Assembly: GCF_945859685.1 (NCBI RefSeq)
Contig: NC_079147.1
Coordinates: 89,768,315-89,832,314, forward strand
Reading direction: 5' to 3'
DNA: 64,000 bases
From: Eupeodes corollae
Taxonomy: Eukaryota; Arthropoda; Insecta; Diptera; Syrphidae
The notes under the pieces were generated by a model that did no database searches, was not told the origin of the DNA, and saw only the letters and a program-made list of their open reading frames with translations. Below, piece by piece: positions 33,034-44,110 of the stretch. The position numbers and the translations under genes were made by a program. Every line of letters begins with the position of its first letter. Positions within the stretch are counted from its first letter, which is position 1.

Positions 33034-33522
33034 TTATGGATTTGATGAGGTTTTTGGCGAAGGGGTCCTATCAATGTAGTCCAAGCTTTCTGGTTGTTCC
33101 TTCGAACATGAGGGTACTTCACGTTCTTTTATTGGAGCCAAACTGTTGACAATGGAATTGGCCATTGCCAATTCGAGTTCCTTTTGCCAGTCGTTTTCTT
33201 TCTTCTCCATAGCTTTTCGTTTTAGTTCCTTATAACGATTGTAGACTATGAACTCCTTGACTAAGATTGTTTCTGGATCACTATCTCGTTGAGCGGAACG
33301 CTGTTTAGCTAGACGCTTCTTCTTTTTGTGCAAAGGTCTGGTCTCGACAATCATCTCTTCTAATTCCAGACAAGGATCGCAATTAAGATGGTCTTCAGGT
33401 GGCTTAAACGGTGGTTTGGCTTTCTTTTCTAGGATTTTTTTGAAGTCAATTTGTCGCAGCAGTGGAGTTTGTTGGAGTTCTTGTTGGGAGCTTATTCGAC
33501 CACCAGGATGAACGCAAAGGAG
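33034..33522 (-). CDS. STK32-family kinase, last coding exon
   Basis: Final exon of a serine/threonine-protein kinase 32 (YANK) orthologue: 162 codons and the stop TAA at 33034-33036. The intron acceptor is TTTTGCAG just above 33522 and the exon starts in phase 0, matching the phase-0 donor at 50152. It encodes the end of the kinase C-lobe (LLCVHPGGRISSQQELQQTP) and the family-specific tail: LNCDPCLELEEMIVETRPLH and KKKKRLAKQRS. After these come an alpha-helical, charged stretch (YNRYKELKRKAMEKKENDW) and a Ser/Pro-rich end (DRTPSPKTSSNP). The LNCDP-ELEEMI-E--PLHKKKKRLAK block is shared with vertebrate STK32A/B/C, which makes the assignment firm. It is open and undamaged, unlike everything around it. 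Confidence 0.92.
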   Translation of the reverse strand, partial: LLCVHPGGRISSQQELQQTPLLRQIDFKKILEKKAKPPFKPPEDHLNCDPCLELEEMIVETRPLHKKKKRLAKQRSAQRDSDPETILVKEFIVYNRYKELKRKAMEKKENDWQKELELAMANSIVNSLAPIKEREVPSCSKEQPESLDYIDRTPSPKTSSNP

Positions 33523-34535
33523 CTGCAAAAATAAAAAAATGTTTTTAATTAAATGTGAAGCGACAGTTTTCTGCTTAAAATATATTTTTTCAAAGTTCAG
33601 GTGCATGAATTTCATAATTATACGCCTGGCAGTTTTGGACTTATAAAACCTCAACAACTCATTCAAGTGCACATTTTCCTTTATGATGTTATATCAAAGG
33701 GACTTCCTGTAATTTGTTTCTAGCACATTCGTTAAATCTGAAAATCCCTTGAATCCTTTAAGCTTCAAAAGTTATTCCATTCAACTTTGCCCTCTTTATG
33801 GACATCACACAGCTGATGCCACAAGCTAAAACTTAAATAAGTTTTTATAATTGTTGAATCAAAAATAAAAAAAAAAATATATTAAAAGTTGAAATCCCAA
33901 ATCAAAAGTTGAAAAAGTGCTTACAAAGAAGATTAAAAGACATCGCATGAGGCATTTTTATTCAACTTTTGCCATATTAAGTTAGCCCGCACACAAAAAC
34001 TTTTCCTTTGATGCTGATGATAAATAAATAAAACAAAAAAATAAACCTCCAGATAGGTACAGAAATACGAAGTGAACACCACCTCCGTTGAATATAATTA
34101 AATTTTAACTTTATCACGTGGTGACTGACTGACCCATCACATGCTATCTATAAAATTTTATTTCAAAAAGATCTTTTGTCAGATAAGGTTATTTTTTTAG
34201 TGCAGTAAAATAAAGTATTGCACATCACAATGAGAGTGAAAATTGGAAAGTTGGAAGTTCACTTCAAAAGTGTTAACTGATAAAGAACTAACTTTTAACT
34301 AGCTTAACCTTTCTATCCCATGCCGGGGAATAATTTTGGTTTCGTGATTTCCAGGAAATCTTAAGTATACCTTATCATAGGTGAAAAAATTGTCGGTTAA
34401 CTTAGGAAAACTTTGACAGATAAAACGAGTTAACTAGGTAACATTTTAATAAAGTAAATTCATAAGGTTTTAGTTCTAAGGGTTGTTTTGTATTTTCAGT
34501 TTTTTTTTACATTTGATGATATCTGCTAAAAATAA
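33523..34535. other. Intron sequence next to the last exon, no element seen
   Basis: AT-rich intronic sequence without recognised repeats or frames. Confidence 0.4.
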
Positions 34536-34539
34536 AATG

Positions 34540-35870
34540 AATATAATATAAAAATGCAAAATATGATAAGAGGACTACAAATATTTCGAAGACTTTTTTG
34601 TACGCGGTTTAGCTTATAGCAAAATGAATGCGAGGGTATGAGGTTAAATTGTTTAAGGAGAGGAATGCAACTGGCTATTTCACTAGAGCATAGGCCGTTA
34701 AATAACGGTAAAAAAGTACCAGCCCAGAGATGAGAGTTATATTCAAGTTTCGGACTTATTGTTTTGTAGATTGTAGCCAGATCAGACGGAGGGAAAACTT
34801 TCTTCCAAAGTCTAAAAAAATCTAGAAATCTTGCAGCATTTTTGGCGATATCGCGTATGTGATCGCTCCACAAAAGGTGGTTGTTGATGCACATTCCGAG
34901 GATATCAAGATTTTCAGTTTCGTCGATGCAAGTGCCACTGATAGATGATGGCAAAGAGGGTTTATCTCGCTTTAACGATACAAGACAGCATTGGGTTTTC
35001 GAATCATTAAATTCCACACAGTTTTTTTTTTCCCCATTGTACAATGCTTTGTAGTTCGGAATTTAATGAGCTTATCATATTTTGCCGTTGCAGTTCCACA
35101 TCATAAAAGGAGGGTTGTGCTTCTGGAAACGAATATGAAAAACTAAGAGTGGTATCGTCAATGTATTGGATTAGACGCACGAGACAGGAGATCATTTATA
35201 AAAATGAGGAAAAGGGTCGAAAACAAAACGAAGCCCTGGGACACACCAGCATTTATTTAATGGGTTTCAGACTTGAATCCGTCCAAAACAACTTGTATTG
35301 AAAGTTTCTAATCCAACCAAGAAGAGATTTGTCGATACCGAAAGCACGCATTTTCGATAAGAGAGCAAGATGCACTTTATCAAATGCCTTTGAAATATCA
35401 AGTCCAATAATCTTACTTTCTCCAAAACAATGTAAAGATTTGCTCCGCTGTTCGGTGAGATGAACCATGAGATCACCAATGCACCTATTGCTACGAAAGC
35501 CGTATTGCCAGTCATTGAGAAGATTCCGTTGCAAAGGTATTTCTTAAGCTGATAATTAATCAGCGTTTCTATGACTTTGAAAAAGAAGGGACGTAAATGC
35601 AATCGGTCGGTAATTAGAGGGTGAGGAAGATTCGCCTTTTTTGGGAATAGGCTGGCCAAATGCGGTTTTCCATCCACTCCGAACTAGAACTGAGGAGTAG
35701 GACAGATGAAAAAGCTTACGTAGTGGTTTTGCCAGTGTTGAAGAACAACTCTTCAGAACAATAGCGGTTATACCATCCGGACCAGCGGATTTATGTATGT
35801 AAAGATTTTTTAGGAGTTTAAGACAGAGGGAGTGCGAAAAAAGATTGGCCCCATTGACAACGAGCTGTCA
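34540..35870 (-). mobile_element. LINE family K, copy K3
   Basis: Minus strand. NLLNDWQYGFRSNRCIGDLMVH (35465-35530), motif A GLDISKAFDKVH (about 35375-35410), AFGIDKSLLGWIRNF (about 35305-35350), then after a frameshift a degraded motif C (YIDDTTLSFSYSF, about 35130-35170; Ala-Asp replaced), VELQRQNMISSLNSELQSIV (35045-35105), CCLVSLKRDKPSLP (34950-34990), SGTCIDETENLDILGMCINN (34885-34945), DLATIYKTISPKLEYNSHLW (about 34720-34780) and ASCIPLLKQFNL (about 34640-34680). The wording matches K1, K2 and K4. Several indels and stops. Confidence 0.82.
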
Positions 35871-36149
35871 GTCATTCCACAATTATTTGAATATCATGTC
35901 TGTGACACCCTTTCTTTTAATTGCTCTTCTGCCTTCTGTGATAATCCGCCTTGTTTTTTTTTTAAATCGACAGTAATAAATCTTTTTGAATATCCACATT
36001 TTGCATTAACGGCTGCGAAAAAAATCTACGAGTTGACTGCTTAATTACGGATTAACTAAGCTATACTATGTTTTTAAAAAAATTGTAGCAAATTTGACAC
36101 ACCGACAAGATTTTTTCTCGGATGTTATCAAGCTTAAGTGACAGATATT

Positions 36150-36800
36150 ACAGGCTTTTTTTTGGAAATTTTCAGTGAACTCTGATGTTCCACAGGGAAA
36201 CCAACTTAGTCCACTGTTATTCGTTTTATTTATAAATTACCTTCCTTCCATTTTAAAGAATTTAAAGAATTGTTTCGACCAGTAATATCTTAAACTAATT
36301 GTGAACTAATTCAAACCGACCTTAACTATGAGAATGGTACAGTACTAATCTTTTGCACATTGAGAAGTGCAAAACGCTAAATTCGACAAAATTAGAAAAA
36401 AACTTACTATTTTTTCGGACCTAGACCTATGAATTATTTAAGATCAAAAATTAACTTTTACTGACCATTTTAGTCACATAATAAAAATGGTTAGTAAAAT
36501 ATTAGGTTTTATTGAACGATTCATTGAAAGTGGTTGTATTATTTGGGTCCTTATTACATGATACATATAAATAGACTAGGTGTCGAAAAAAGATTTCTTA
36601 GGTTTGTTTTATGTTTGTTCCAATAGAAAAATGTTGCCACCTTCTGATAGATTTTAACTTATTGGTTTCCCTTGATTGGCCGATCACAAAGAGTGGGAAT
36701 CTTAAATGGTCGTACTATATAATCCTCATAAGTCTTGAATCGCTTTAATGTTACTGTTGGCCTCGTTTAGGGATTTTTAGAGTATATGGATCTTCAAAAG
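36150..36800 (+). mobile_element. Jockey-like LINE remnant J4, RT C-terminal half
   Basis: Plus strand. DVPQGNQLSPLLFVLFINYL (36191-36245) is the B-motif region, then a gap, DQKLTFTDHFSHIIKMVSKI (about 36440-36500), LGFIERFIESG, and a frameshifted tail with KKDFLGLFYV near 36575-36610. Motif C is destroyed. It is the opposite strand to J5, which starts about 50 bases beyond, so the two are tail to tail. Confidence 0.65.
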
Positions 36801-36849
36801 ATTTAGAATTTCTAAATATAAGCGAAAAACTCATTTTATATTCAAAGAA

Positions 36850-38900
36850 AACTCCAAGATCTTTTTGCCTTGCCTTGTAATGGATTATTATCAATTTTGT
36901 AATTGTAATTTAATGGATATAGTATCTCAAGAAATGTAAGCACCCCTCATTTTTTAATATTGAAAGATAAACTATTAATAGTACACCAGTTGACAATTCA
37001 GTCACTATCTGTTTGGAGATCTTACACAGCTAAAAATCTTGAGATCATCAGCATATAAGAGACACTTTGCATAAGAAATATAATTTGTGCAAAACATTAA
37101 TAAAAAAAATAAAAAGGAGTGGCCCAAGGTGGCGGCCTTGAGGAACACCTGAAAATTGTTTTATTTTATTTGATAAAACAACACCAATTTTAACATATTG
37201 ACTACATCCAACCAAATAACTTTTAATCCAATCAAGGAGAGCAGAGTGCAACCTAGCAGCTTAAGTTTTGAGGTCAAAAGCCTCCGACAAATTGGTGTAA
37301 ATAACGTCGACTGCAAGCGATTTTCTAAACTACAAAAGACAATAATTCGTAAATAATGATAAATTGGTTGCTGTCGATCTAAGACTCACAAAGCCATGCT
37401 GATGCTAAGAAATATGATTTAGAACTTAATTATACAGTTCATTTTTTACAATTTCTTCAAATAATTTTGGAATTAACTGAAGTTTAGCAATAGATCTATA
37501 ATTTTCCACACATGCGTTTGATCCAGACTTATGCTTGAGAAGTAATCAGAGAATGTTTCCAAGCATTTAAAATTATAGCTTGTCACAAAGACATGTTGAA
37601 AATAGAACACATAGGAACTGCTAAATTGTATTTACAAAATTTTATAAGAAGTGGAGGAACATTATGTGACGCAGAGGAGAAACTGTTTTCCAGAGATGAT
37701 AAAGCTAACAACTCATCATCTAAGCATAAACAAAGTCTACGAGCATTTATATTAGAATTAAAATTATTAAATCTTAATCATAATTAATTCCCAAATCAGC
37801 AAAGTTTGATTGAAAAAATAAGGCAAAATTATTACAAATATCACTTAAGTTCCCTGTTGTAAGATACAATAGGTGGAACCCCAATTAATTTTCTTTTAGT
37901 ATTCAAAAATGACCAAAAAACTTTTAAAATACTCTTTATTTTCGACTCCAGAGACCTAATATACTGTCTATAAGTAAATCTTTTTAAAAATTCATAATCT
38001 TTCTATTTCTATTAAATTGTTCGCGAATTGAGACAGAAATTTTACTTTTTTTTATGAAGTTCTGTTTCTTTTCGCCAGTTAAATTTTCTATTTAGATTTC
38101 CAATTAATGAAAAATAAAAATCAATTTATTTTATACTTCGTTATAATTACTTTAATTCAAAATTCGTTGGTATTTCAAAAAGTGGTGTCGTGTTGAATAT
38201 AATAAGAATCAGAATTAGAATGACCTTCTTTTTATTCAAGAAGGTTAAAAGATAACGTTTATAATTATAACATTATCAATTAGTTTGACAAGAAATGTCA
38301 CATTGGACTAATATCATATTGGGTAGTTCACAATAGTAGGTAATTTTCATTTAAAATGTTACACAGATTTAATTTTTTTTTGTAATATAAATATAAATTT
38401 ATAACATATATGTATATGTTAAACAAGTTCAGTAATAACATTTTAACGCCTCGATAAACTTTTATTAAACCAAATCGGTCTTTTTGAATTTTTAAATTTC
38501 TTTGTGGGAACAAAATAAAAACAGCCTGATCCAATATATTCCGAAATATTTCACTATGTTATCTCCAAGTTATTGCAATTTAAAATTATTTCCCAATTTA
38601 CAGATTCAAAACATCTATTCATAGAAACAAAATCAGCATTTTTAACAGAAAAATTAAATTTAATCTCAAGTGCTTAATCACGTAAAATGTCATCTGCTAA
38701 CTTTAAGCTCATCTAATTGAGCTTCGAGATTTTTAGCAATAAAAACTAGATCTAAAATATGTCAAATAAAATTACAAATTATATTAATTTGAAACAAATT
38801 CAAAGCCATTAAACTATCTATTAAATTATACTCAAATTCTTTAGACAAGTTATAAGGAAAATTGTTTTTCATCATTTGTAAATAACTATTTTACATTAAA
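36850..38900 (-). mobile_element. Jockey-like LINE remnant J5, endonuclease plus RT
   Basis: Minus strand, about 2 kb and the most extensive Jockey copy here. From high to low: endonuclease pieces FEYNLIDSLMALNLFQINII (about 38800-38860), HILDLVFIAKNLEAQLDEL (about 38700-38760), EIKFNFSVKNADFVSMNRCF (about 38600-38670), KKFKNSKRPIWFNKSLSRR (about 38455-38510); linker RFTYRQYIRSLESKIKSILK and VFWSFLNTKRKLIGVPPIVS (about 37860-37990); RT with NACVENYRSIAKLQLIPKLF (about 37460-37525), HQHGFVSLRSTATNLS, a degraded motif A (YTNLSEAFD, about 37285-37315), LLDWIKSYLVGCSQYVKIG (37185-37242), GVPQGRHLGPLLFIFFINVL (about 37090-37155) and ICADDLKIF (about 37035-37062). Stops and indels throughout; a gap of unrelated sequence at about 38130-38440. 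Confidence 0.75.
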
Positions 38901-38939
38901 TAAATTAATAATTAATAAAAAAAAAATTAATAATAAAAA

Positions 38940-39053
38940 GGGGTCTTGGGTTCAATCCCTGCCTGTGCCACCTTAATTTAAAAAAAAAATCGCGGGTACT
39001 GCCTCTTGCGAGGAATTGACAAATCCTTCAAGAGTAATTCTTGTCATTAAAAA
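38940..39053 (+). mobile_element. tRNA-derived SINE, copy 2 (partial)
   Basis: Begins GGGGTCTTGGGTTCAATCCC, whose GGGTTCAATCCC is a B box, then CCTGTGCCACC, and the same body as copy 1 in reverse (CTTGCGAGGAATTGACAAAT, TTCAAGAGTAATTCTTGTCA). It stops at the start of element T1, which probably inserted into it or replaced the rest. Together copies 1 and 2 supply both the A and the B box of one SINE family. Confidence 0.72.
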
Positions 39054-40275
39054 CTGCCAACGGAAGTTATTCTAATGGGTCCGATTTGTCAAATTCATTT
39101 CTCGACGTTTCAAGGTCCCTAGAGTCGAAATAAAAGATTTTTAGAGAGATGTCTGTGCTTGCGTGTGTACGGAATTTCGTACTTCCGTACGTTCGCGAGG
39201 TTTTTTTCGTCGTCCATAGCTGAAGAGCCAGAAAAGATATCGATTTCAAATAAATTTTGTTATACAGATAATAAGGCAGAAAGATGCAGAAAGGGCTCTC
39301 AAGAAAATTGCGTGGGTGTTTTTTTTTACTATAGCAGATTGAAAAAAAGGTGAAAATCTTGGTTAACCCTAAATATCTTACGAACCAAAAACGCTAGAGA
39401 CTTGAATTAAATTGTATATAATATATTGTAACGTGATATTAAAAAAATACATTTAAACTATTTTTTTTAAATCAAAAAAACTGAACAAAAATGTGATAAA
39501 ATTTTGAGAAAAATCGAATTGACAGTTTTTTTTTTATAAGAAATAAAAATCTAAAAAAAACATTACTGCAAGTTAGTAAAAATTGAATATCGATTCAAAT
39601 ATCTTTTCAAAAACTTGAAATGAAGGCTTCAAACTTATTTATCTTATAAGAAATATTGTTTTTAACATTCCGAAAATCGAATGGACATTTTTTTTACAAA
39701 AATAAAAGCCTAAAAAAAAAATTCATAAAAGTTGATAAAAATTGATTTTCGACTCAAACATATTTTCAAAACTTTGAGATATTGGCTTTAAACTACTTTC
39801 ATCTTTCAAAAAATATTGTTGTTAACATTCAGTAAAATTTTGAACAAAAATCGAATTGACAGTTTTTGTACAAAAAATTAAAAACCTTAAGAAAAATTTA
39901 ACAAAAGTTGGTAAAAATTGATTTTCGACTTAAATATCAGTATTGACAGTATTTTTTACAAAAAATAAAACTCGAAAAAAACCATACTAAAACTTGGTAA
40001 AAATTTACTTTCGACTCAAATAGCTTTTCAAAAATAAAAAATATTGGCTTCAAACTTATTTTATTTCACAGAAAATATTGTTTTCCATATTCAGTAATTT
40101 TTAATATTTATAAAAATCCAACAGTCCGTTTTTACATAAAAAATAAAATCTACAAAAAATAGTACGCAAATTTGGTAAAAATTGATACGAGTACAAATAG
40201 ACAAACTTTTAAGCAAGACAAATCGATAGACGGGATCGGAAGTTATCAGTGTGGGTCACATCCCAGCCTCTTTTT
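39054..40275 (+). repeat. Dispersed element T, copy T1, with internal tandem monomers
   Basis: Left end CGGAAGTTATTCTAATGGG, followed by GACGTTTCAAGGTCCCTAGA, a GT-rich GTGCTTGCGTGTGTACG stretch and TTAACCCTAAATATCTTACG; then tandem monomers with GGTAAAAATTGATTTTCGAC recurring from about 39570 to 40170; the right end reads GGAAGTTATCAGTGTGGG and CACATCCCAGCCTC. The same layout occurs reversed at 45478-47125. No coding capacity. Class unknown. Confidence 0.75.
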
Positions 40276-40430
40276 GAAATTCTCCAAGAATTACAATAAT
40301 AATAATCATTAATATTTTTTATGTGAGCATCAGAAATTGAACATTGAGATAATGGGGAAGAAAAAAAATAAATATGAATATTTTGCTAAGATAAAATAGA
40401 TAAATCTACACATATGTACACACATTTGTT
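40276..40430. other. Short unassigned spacer
   Basis: AT-rich sequence between T1 and the endonuclease fragment; nothing recognised. Confidence 0.35.
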
Positions 40431-40710
40431 CAATATTAGTATTAGATAAAATAATTTCGCTACTTATACAAATATCAGATCGAATAGCAAATTAAACACC
40501 TCCTCCTCTATTTTTATCCCGTCTGTACGGAGCAGCGATCTTTTCGAAAAACATATAATCAGATGTGAAAAATTCGGTTGAAAGAAAACTCATCATTTAA
40601 CCATGTCTCTGTTAGAGTGACAATATGATAACAACAATCAGCAACAGAAATAAAAAAATTATTCGATTTTGTTCTCATACTTCCAACACTATGGTAAAAA
40701 ATCGTAAACG
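40430..40710 (-). pseudogene. Jockey-like endonuclease N-terminal fragment (J7)
   Basis: Minus strand. RTKSNNFFISVADCCYHIVT (about 40620-40680) leads into LTETWLNDEF (about 40590-40620), the metal-binding Glu motif of APE-type LINE endonucleases, and then STEFFTSDYMFFEKIAAPYR and RRDKNRGGG-FAIRSDI (about 40460-40590) after a frameshift. Too short to assign to J or K. Confidence 0.7.
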
Positions 40711-40789
40711 ATTCATTTTTTTAATAATAAACGGGCACTCAAGGGGTTATTAATACCCTTAAAATGTTGAAAGTTTAAACACAGTACGA

Positions 40790-42420
40790 GCGTTAGGATT
40801 AAAGAAGAGATACCGATGCACATTGGTCTAAAAAGTTTTGAATATCAAAATTATAGAAAAAAACAGATTTGGGTAAAGCATTCCACATTCTCGATGTGCG
40901 GTTAAAAAAGAATCTCTATACTTGACAGTACGTCCGAAATTGAGCTCAAGGTTAAACTGATGTGCATTCCTAGAAATACGAGTATTACGGCTGAATTGTT
41001 TTAGGGGTGGAATGCAACTGGCTAATTCGATAGAACACTGTTTGTAAAAATATTGGTAGAACAACGAAAGGCATGAAACATTGCGGCGGTGTTCAAGTGA
41101 CCTAATTGTTTCGGTTGTAGTTCTATCGCCTATCATTTTCAAAGTTTTTTTTTGGATCCTATTCGAGATACTTAAACTTGTTTTAGGGGCTCCTGCCCAA
41201 ATATGCGAGTTTTATTCAAGTTTTGGACGAATGAAGGCTTTATAAATTAGAGCCAGATCAGAAGAGTTGAAAAATTTCTTGCATCGTTGGAGAAATCCTA
41301 AGCACCTAGCAGCATTTTTTACAATATTGAATATGTGATCATTCCATAAGAGGTGATCAGTGATATTCATACCGAGTCCTGAAAGTTTATTAGTTTCCTG
41401 GATGCAAGTGCCGCTCATGGATAGCGGCATCGGGGGTGGGTTACGCTTTAACGACAGGAGACAACATTGAGTTTTCGAAGCATTAAATTCTAGACGGTTT
41501 TTTATTCCCCATTATACAATGCTGTCGAGATCAGAATTTAATGAGCTTATCATACGCTGTCGTTGAAGTTCCACATCCGAAGGACAAGGATGAGAATCTA
41601 AAAATGAATATGAAAAGCTGAGGGTACTGTCATCAGCGAAAGAATTTAGTGGTTTAGAATTTTCAGACAACAGATCATTTATAAAAACAAAGAAGAGCGT
41701 CGGAGACAAAATGGAGCTCCTGGGCACACCAGCATTTATTTTGTGAATATCAGATTTGAACCCGTCCAACACTACTTGAATTGAACGGTCCTAAAGGTTA
41801 TTTCTAACCCAACGAAGAAGAGATTCTTCTATACCAAAAGCACGCATTTTTGATCGGTTTTCTTCTGTTTGTTTGGCTTCAAAACAACGGAAACTTACCT
41901 TCTTGATCCTAATAACCTCTTTACAGCTTGCATCGAACCATGCGTTTTCCTAAGGTCTGATGCTTTTAACCCTGTTCTCATTCCCAAGAGAATCAAACTT
42001 GTGATCATACTCGTATATGCGCTGGCGTCAACGTCACTATCGAGGAAGCATAGTGACCAGTTAAAGATCCTTAAATAACCGGCCCAGTTGGCTTTCTCGT
42101 ATTTCCAAACGGTTCTCCTAGGAGCTCTTTCCTTAACTGAGGAGTTTTGACACGAGAAATTTGCAGATATAACATAATGGTCAGATGTGCCTAGAGGAGA
42201 TAGAACACTAATAGCGTACTAATCAGGGTCAATGGTAGGAAACAAGTCAAGTCGTTCTAACAACGAGGAAAGGACGAAACAATTCTTTGGATGGAATCAG
42301 ACAAAGCATCAAATTCACGAGAAGTTTGATATTTGAAAGCCGTTAAATTAAAAAAAATATCGTCATAACAATGAAAATGGAGGAGAGGCTGGTCGTTCTA
42401 GTGCAGAAGGAAAGATAATT
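40790..42420 (-). mobile_element. LINE family K, copy K4 with endonuclease end and internal deletion
   Basis: Minus strand. High side: end of the APE-type endonuclease with LERLDLFPTIDPDQYAISVL, GTSDHYVISANFSC (about 42135-42180, SDH catalytic motif) and the linker VWKYEKANWAGYLRIFNWSL (about 42050-42110), ending SVVLKPNKQKKTD (about 41860-41900). It then jumps straight to KMRAFGIEESLLRW (about 41810-41855), missing roughly the first third of the RT. Next LDGFKSDIHKINAGVPRSSI (41710-41770), motif C SFADDSTLSFSYSF (41605-41650), VELQRQRMISSLNSDLDSIV (41515-41575), SGTCIQETNKLSGLGMNITD (41360-41420) and FNLELNFGRTVKYRDSFLT (about 40905-40960). Only here is the K endonuclease readable. Confidence 0.85.
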
Positions 42421-42544
42421 TAGAAAAAACTAAATGCATATAGCATTTTTATGAATCAAATTTATTTTAAACGTCAAATGTACCAACGCCCATGATAGTT
42501 TAGTGCTCAAGTTGTTTCATAATTAACTCTGAGAGCTCTGAAAA

Positions 42545-42605
42545 TACTCTGTTCAGAACTCTACTCTACTCAACTCTACTCAACTCTACTCTACTCTGTT
42601 CGCTC
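42545..42605. repeat. Pentamer microsatellite
   Basis: Imperfect tandem run of CTCTA/CTCAA units (TCTACTCAACTCTACTCAAC). It stands between LINE and SINE pieces. Confidence 0.75.
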
Positions 42606-42654
42606 AGACCCTGCTCAGAGCTCAGCTTTGAACTAACAAAGAAAAACGCCAATA

Positions 42655-42740
42655 GATGGGGGGATCTACAATTTTAAGCCGAATTTGAAGGGCTAATTTG
42701 AGAAAGAACTTTTCATTTTTCAATTCCTCAGAAGAGGCAA
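42655..42740 (-). mobile_element. tRNA-derived SINE, copy 3 (short body fragment)
   Basis: Plus-strand wording GGGGGGATCTACAATTTTAA and GCCGAATTTGAAGGGCTAAT matches the body of SINE copy 1 (27200-27250), so it is a minus-oriented piece. Neither end is present. Confidence 0.6.
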
Positions 42741-42879
42741 TATTGGTGCAAAAACTTAATATGTCTGGTTTGAACGCAGTCCAATACCCTAAATATCACT
42801 TCGCAGAAATTCATATATAAGTGTCTACAAAAAACTTTCGGTTTTTTTGATAGAATCGACGATTCCATTGACAATACTA

Positions 42880-43030
42880 TGCGAAGACGCATTGGAGGGC
42901 AGTCAAAACAGTAGAATACAATCATTCAAGATGACAAAGAGTAGGGAGACCGCGAAGCATGTGGAGTAGAACAGTTCAGAAAGAATAGTGCTTTGTCCGA
43001 CAAGTGGTCACCCATGGACGTAATAGACCT
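42880..43030 (+). pseudogene. Possible LINE C-terminal scrap
   Basis: Near 42940-43020 the plus strand reads RVGRPRSMWSRTVQKE and, after a stop, CFVRQVVTHGRNRPGE, similar in form to the GRPR-xxWR...A-DR--WR end of many insect LINE proteins. Short, so the call is tentative. Confidence 0.35.
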
Positions 43031-43639
43031 GGAGAAGTAATATTTTAGTTTTCAGAGCGCATTAATTAGCTTAATAAAATGTTCGAGTAATTTATCTATT
43101 GGAGAATACCTGTAATTATTAAGAACTGCTTCTATATCACTCTGCTTTAAATAAATTGATATTAGATCTTCGTTAATTTAGAATTTATGGTAAACCTTAA
43201 TACTTTTCATAACATACTTATATCTGCAATCACGTTTCACAAATTGAGTAAATAATTTGATTTTATTATTATTATTTTTTTTCAAGTACATTTTTAAAAC
43301 GTAAATAAAATCAACACATAATAAAATTAAAAAGAAAATTAAATTAAAATTAATCAAAAGATAAAATTAAAACACATTTTATAAGCACAATTTTATACCA
43401 ATGAATCAGGAAATTATGTTTTTTCAATCGATTAAGGTCATTAATAATTTTAATTATTTGTTTTCATTAAACAAACAACGAAAAAGCAATTATTTAGAGT
43501 TTTATGCATAAAAATCAAATGTTTTTTTTAATTAAAATTTGTTTTTGTTGAAAATCAATTAAAAATTCTTGTGAAGCTTATACAATTTTTGTTCAATTAA
43601 AATAACAACATCCAACTTCCGACAACATAAGTAATTCAC
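43031..43639. other. AT-rich intronic stretch
   Basis: Simple A/T-rich sequence; no element or gene recognised. Confidence 0.4.
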
Positions 43640-44110
43640 TGCTTTAAGAGTCTAATATTATCAACAGTTGGAGTAACAGAGTGAGGCTCTGTCTTATCAA
43701 ATTTGGATTTGCTCGTTTTCTATTGTTTTCTTCGTGTTCTCTTGGTCTTGTCTTCAAAGCTCTTCTAGTCTTTCGTATGAAGGTTAGAAGTATTGCAGTC
43801 TTTTTTATAAACACTACATAGTTCAAGTATAGGTATAGAGCCTTTAGTGGAAACAAGAGATAAACGAAGTTTGTTATTGAATGCCTTTTTAACCTTCTTG
43901 AATATTGGTATCAGTTATGATTTTTTCCACATAAGGGGCTGTTTTAGGCAAATGTTTGAATATGAAAGTGAGGCCTTTAACTAAGTTATTTCTATACTTT
44001 CTTAATACTATTGAGGGACCGGCTGAGCAGTCATTAGTCAACATGCTAATTATATCTAGCATCATACTCTGTGGCACCGACCGGCGCGGCGGCATGTGAC
44101 TACAGCTACA
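43640..44110 (-). pseudogene. Jockey-like RT fragment J6
   Basis: Minus strand. MLDIISMLTNDCSAGPSIVL, then RKYRNNLVKGLTFIFKHLPK (about 43950-44060), equals the RT start of Jockey elements (xxKTNxSAGPDGIPxxxLKxC...L--PLT-IFN-SL). ITDTNIQEG follows, where PIFKKG is expected. The lower part is weaker. About 0.4 kb survive. Confidence 0.6.
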
